Shown: one piece after another, positions 6,893 through 8,741 of the stretch
Layout of the letters: the number at the start of each line of letters is the position of its first letter
Numbering within the stretch: the stretch's first letter is position 1
Assembly: GCA_031282945.1 (NCBI GenBank)
Contig: JAITCX010000137.1
Coordinates: 1-8,741, forward strand
DNA from: Elusimicrobiota bacterium
GTDB lineage: Bacteria > Elusimicrobiota > Endomicrobiia > Endomicrobiales > Endomicrobiaceae
Direction: 5' to 3'
Length of the DNA stretch: 8,741 nucleotides
Made by a program: the position numbers and the translations under genes
Notes under the pieces: model-generated
Told to the model about the DNA's origin: nothing
The model's database searches: none
Seen by the model: the letters and a program-made list of their open reading frames with translations, nothing else

Positions 6893-6964
6893 AAAAGAAA
6901 ACAACAGTGAACTTTAATTCTTAAATCTATTGTTCAAAAGAACGCTAGAAAGTTGTTTTCTTTT
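6893..6964. repeat. Long stem-loop with a perfect 13-bp stem
   Basis: AAAAGAAAACAAC (6893-6905) is perfectly complementary to GTTGTTTTCTTTT (6952-6964), separated by 46 bases. Inside the loop, GTTC (6932-6935) pairs with GAAC (6940-6943) around AAAA, and TTCT (6918-6921) can pair with AGAA (6947-6950). It lies just past the ybaB terminator and codes for nothing visible. It could be a small RNA, a mobile-element remnant or a second transcription barrier. There is no adjoining T tract beyond the stem itself. Confidence 0.5.
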
Positions 6965-7092
6965 GATTTCTGGGAGCCGACGTTCGTCTGTAAAATTATT
7001 TTTCGATATTATTGAGTTTTTATTTACAGCCTCAACTTTTTGGTTTTTTTGTGCGCTCTAAATTTCATATTTTGCCGCTAGATCTGGGGCTT

Positions 7093-7119
7093 GCGTGCGC
7101 CAAACGGCGTGGCGCACGC
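7093..7119 (+). other. Left GC hairpin of the branched element (terminator-like, rightward)
   Basis: GCGTGCGCCA (7093-7102) pairs perfectly with TGGCGCACGC (7110-7119) around a 7-base loop. It is followed by CTTTT (7120-7124), which makes it resemble a short intrinsic terminator for rightward transcription, although the T run is brief. Confidence 0.7.
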
Positions 7120-7225
7120 CTTTTAAAAAACCCGCTCATTAATATTTAATCTTTTTGTGCAAAGCAAAGATATTTTTTTAAATCAAGATAAAATTTTGCA
7201 ATATTAGTCAGCGGGTTTTTAAAAG
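7120..7225. other. Central AT-rich arm of the branched element
   Basis: Positions 7120-7136 pair with 7210-7225 (CTTTT, an A run, then CCCGCT against its inverse) with a single bulged A. After one mismatch and a wobble, pairing continues through TAATATT (7140-7146) with AATATTA (7200-7206). The remaining inner part contains a smaller hairpin, ATCTTT (7149-7154) with AAAGAT (7166-7171). Confidence 0.65.
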
Positions 7226-7256
7226 GGAGGGTCGGCGGCGCAGCCGCCGACCCTCC
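7226..7256 (-). other. Right GC hairpin of the branched element (terminator-like, leftward)
   Basis: GGAGGGTCGGCGGC (7226-7239) pairs perfectly over 14 bp with 7243-7256 around the triloop GCA. Read on the minus strand it is followed by CTTTT (complement of 7221-7225), mirroring the left hairpin, but its sequence is unrelated to that hairpin. Confidence 0.75.
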
Positions 7257-7273
7257 AAGCCCCTCCATATCTA

Positions 7274-7282
7274 TGATATAAT
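7274..7282 (+). promoter_or_regulatory. Extended -10 promoter for the downstream oxidoreductase
   Basis: TGATATAAT gives a perfect extended -10 (TGn plus TATAAT at 7277-7282). The expected start is near 7289, leaving a leader of about 28 bases. The -35 position (around 7254-7259) has no TTGACA-like sequence and falls in the right edge of the branched element. The assignment therefore rests on the -10 alone. Confidence 0.65.
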
Positions 7283-7317
7283 AATTCTAATAAACACTTA
7301 AAAAAAGGAGTGAAAAA

Positions 7318-8741
7318 ATGGACAAAAAGACAGCAATAATTATTGGCGCGGGACCCGCAGGTTTGACAGCCGCTTATGAGCTTTCGAAAAAAACGGATAT
7401 AAATATTGTGGTATTGGAAGCGGAGAATTGCATTGGCGGTATTTCCAAAACTATAGACTATAAAGCCAATAAAATAGACATTGGTCCCCACAGATTTTTT
7501 TCAAAATCAGATAGAGTAATGAAAACTTGGTTAGAACTTTTACCATTTCAAAGCGCGCCCGCAAAAGACGATATTTTATTAAACCGAGAAATCAATTTTG
7601 ACGCTTATAAATATTTAAATCTCCCCTCATCAAATGCCAACCCTCAAAATACAGATAATTGCATGCTTGAAAGAAAACGTTTAACTAGAATTTTCTTTTT
7701 GCAGAAATTTTTTGATTATCCAGTTTCATTAAATTTCAACACAATAAAAAATCTTGGGCTTGCGCGTATTTTTAAATCAGGCTTTAGTTATTTGCATTCA
7801 GTTTTCTTTAAAAGGGATGAGAAATCTTTAGAGGATTTTATGATAAATCGTTTTGGCAAAGAACTCTATTTAACATTTTTTAAAGATTATACATATAAAG
7901 TTTGGGGAGTCAAACCTTCTCAAATTCCAGCTGATTGGGGCGTTCAAAGGATAAAAGGAATATCCATAAAAAAAGTTTTATGGCAGAGTTTAAAGAAAAT
8001 TTTTGCAATAAATAATAATTCAAAAAAGAAAAATGTAGAAGTAAGTTTAGTTGAAAGTTTCCTCTATCCAAAACTCGGCTGCGGTCAAATTTGGCAAAAA
8101 ATGGCGGATAAAATAACGGGGGAAGGGGTACATTTAAATCAAGAAGTCTTTAAAGTAGAAACTTTGGATAAAAAAATTACCGCAGTTTTTGCAAGAGATA
8201 AAGATAACAATATTGTGAAATACAGCGGCGATTATTTTATTTCCACAATGCCTATAAAAAATTTAATAGAAAGTTTTGATAAAAAATCCGAGCAAGTTTT
8301 AGAAGTTGCGCGAGGTCTTATTTACAGAGATTTTATGATTGCGGGGATACTTGTAAAGAACCTTGAAATTTCAAATAATTCTAAGTTTGCCTCTTATAAA
8401 AATAGAATTCCAGACGAGTGGATTTATATACAAGACAGAGAAGTTAGAGCGGGGAGGATGGAAATATTTAACAATTGGAGTCCTTATATTATCAAGGATT
8501 ATGAAAATACAATGTGGCTTGGCGTGGAATATTTTTGCAATAAAGGCGATGAGCTGTGGTCTATGAAAGATGAAGATTTTTTGGATTTTGCAGTGAAAGA
8601 ATTGGAAAAAATCAATATATTAAAAAGTGAGAATGTTTTAGATAAATGTTTAATTAAAGTTGAGAAAGCCTATCCAGCGTATTTTGGGACTTATGATAAA
8701 TTTGAGACGGTAAAAAACTTTACGGATAAGTTTGAAAATTT
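7318..8741 (+). CDS. FAD-dependent oxidoreductase, UDP-galactopyranose mutase-like/HemY-like family, C-terminus outside window
   Basis: The frame is open for 474 codons to the window edge with no stop. AAGGAG at 7305-7310, 7 bases before the ATG, sets the start. The N-terminus has the FAD Rossmann motif 'GAGPAG' (10-15) and 'CIGGISKTI' (38-46). Further motifs are 'DIGPHRFFSKS' (54-64), 'RLTRIFFLQKFFDYPV' (121-136), 'FFKDYTYKVWGVKPSQIPADW' (187-207), 'QRIKG' (210-214) and 'FLYPKLGCGQIW' (248-259). These match a group of COG1232-like NAD(P)/FAD proteins annotated variously as amine oxidase, protoporphyrinogen oxidase-like or UDP-galactopyranose mutase-like, and often found near polysaccharide synthesis genes. 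The usual length is about 500 aa, so nearly all of it is visible. The residues 83-120 before 'RLTRIFF' are, as I recall, a feature of one subgroup rather than a foreign insert. The substrate is unknown. It has its own promoter and is separate from the upstream operons. Confidence 0.85.
   Translation, partial: MDKKTAIIIGAGPAGLTAAYELSKKTDINIVVLEAENCIGGISKTIDYKANKIDIGPHRFFSKSDRVMKTWLELLPFQSAPAKDDILLNREINFDAYKYLNLPSSNANPQNTDNCMLERKRLTRIFFLQKFFDYPVSLNFNTIKNLGLARIFKSGFSYLHSVFFKRDEKSLEDFMINRFGKELYLTFFKDYTYKVWGVKPSQIPADWGVQRIKGISIKKVLWQSLKKIFAINNNSKKKNVEVSLVESFLYPKLGCGQIWQKMADKITGEGVHLNQEVFKVETLDKKITAVFARDKDNNIVKYSGDYFISTMPIKNLIESFDKKSEQVLEVARGLIYRDFMIAGILVKNLEISNNSKFASYKNRIPDEWIYIQDREVRAGRMEIFNNWSPYIIKDYENTMWLGVEYFCNKGDELWSMKDEDFLDFAVKELEKINILKSENVLDKCLIKVEKAYPAYFGTYDKFETVKNFTDKFEN

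Larger units (their letters stand above)
7086..7263. repeat. Nested palindromic element folding as a gap-free four-way junction
   Basis: The outer stem is GGGGCTT (7086-7092) with AAGCCCC (7257-7263). It encloses three contiguous hairpins: 7093-7119, 7120-7225 and 7226-7256. Each hairpin begins at the base after the previous stem ends, so no base is unpaired at the junction. The unit is symmetric: outer stem, GC hairpin, then CTTTTAAAAA(A)CCCGCT and its inverse. The GC-rich arms contrast sharply with the AT-rich surroundings. It encodes no protein that I can see. Possible identities are a structured intergenic repeat or MITE, a DNA cruciform site, or a non-coding RNA; no target-site duplication is clear. 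Confidence 0.75.
6763..7317. other. 555-base non-coding region rich in inverted repeats
   Basis: No convincing gene is seen on either strand. From left to right it holds an AT-rich trailer (6763-6827), an intrinsic terminator (6828-6862), a long stem-loop (6893-6964), a 10-base near-palindrome GACGTTCGTC (6979-6988), a weak 7-bp inverted repeat CTGTAAA/TTTACAG (6988-6994 with 7023-7029), a branched palindromic element (7086-7263) and a promoter (7274-7282) with a Shine-Dalgarno at 7305-7310. Positions 7030-7085 hold only T-rich sequence with nothing I can name. Confidence 0.7.

Noticed and set aside
7040..7071. Possible promoter (TTGGTT, CATATT) reading into the branched element
   Set aside because: The spacer is about 20 bases and both hexamers are poor; not enough to claim a dedicated RNA transcript.
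7086..7263. Integron attC site or tRNA-like gene
   Set aside because: The core sites typical of attC (GTTRRRY/RYYYAAC) and the conserved tRNA positions (such as the T-loop GTTCRANNC) are absent, and the arm lengths do not fit.
7080..7272. Target-site duplication flanking the branched element
   Set aside because: ATCT occurs on both sides (7082-7085 and 7269-7272), but the right copy is not adjacent to the element end, so it does not support a recent transposition.
7219..7491. Open frame on the minus strand crossing the branched element and the start of the oxidoreductase gene
   Set aside because: It is antisense to a well-supported FAD gene, its N-terminal half is the complement of conserved FAD motifs, and it ends in the GC hairpin. 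No family resemblance or good ribosome site.
7400..7680. Foreign insertion within the N-terminal half of the FAD oxidoreductase
   Set aside because: The extra residues (about 83-120) before 'RLTRIFF' match my recollection of a known subgroup of the family, and the reading frame is intact.
8363..8566. 67-codon + strand frame inside the oxidoreductase gene
   Set aside because: It is an out-of-frame shadow of the real gene, which continues uninterrupted with conserved motifs.

Overview
The window is a fragment of an AT-rich chromosome from what looks like an anaerobic bacterium. This rests on a split, ferredoxin-rich glutamate synthase locus together with bacterial mnmG and ybaB genes. The phylum cannot be fixed from the sequence alone. 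MnmG contains 'WSPRAQCD', which I associate loosely with Bacteroidota, Planctomycetota and Elusimicrobiota-like lineages rather than Proteobacteria. All recognised genes are on the + strand. I found no tRNA, rRNA, CRISPR array or transposase gene.

Positions 1-4088 hold a tightly packed operon for a modular ('archaeal-type') glutamate synthase. It contains the tail of a class II glutamine amidotransferase subunit, an FMN/iron-sulfur synthase core, a 16-cysteine polyferredoxin, an FAD/NAD(P)H oxidoreductase and a GXGXG beta-helix subunit. Most junctions overlap by 4-7 bases, which implies translational coupling. The likely scheme is that the amidotransferase releases ammonia from glutamine, the oxidoreductase and polyferredoxin feed electrons, and the FMN core makes glutamate from 2-oxoglutarate.

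Positions 4149-6762 hold mnmG (tRNA wobble-uridine modification), two very small two-helix membrane proteins, and a YbaB/EbfC nucleoid-associated protein. The last three genes overlap by 22-23 bases. A strong intrinsic terminator at 6828-6862 closes this block. MnmG keeps its FAD motif and both catalytic cysteines, but it has a shortened C-terminal domain, an acidic tail and a diverged internal motif.

Positions 6763-7317 are a 555-base non-coding stretch rich in inverted repeats. The most striking structure is at 7086-7263, where 178 bases can fold into a four-way junction with no unpaired base at the branch point. It has an outer 7-bp stem, a 10-bp GC hairpin, a long AT-rich central arm and a 14-bp perfect GC hairpin. 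The two GC hairpins differ in sequence but occupy mirror-image positions, and each is followed, reading inward on its own strand, by CTTTT. An extended -10 promoter lies just to the right and its -35 position falls inside the element. This is the best candidate for something undescribed in the window.

From 7318 to the right edge runs a partial FAD-dependent oxidoreductase of the UDP-galactopyranose mutase-like/HemY-like family, of a kind often found with cell-surface polysaccharide genes.
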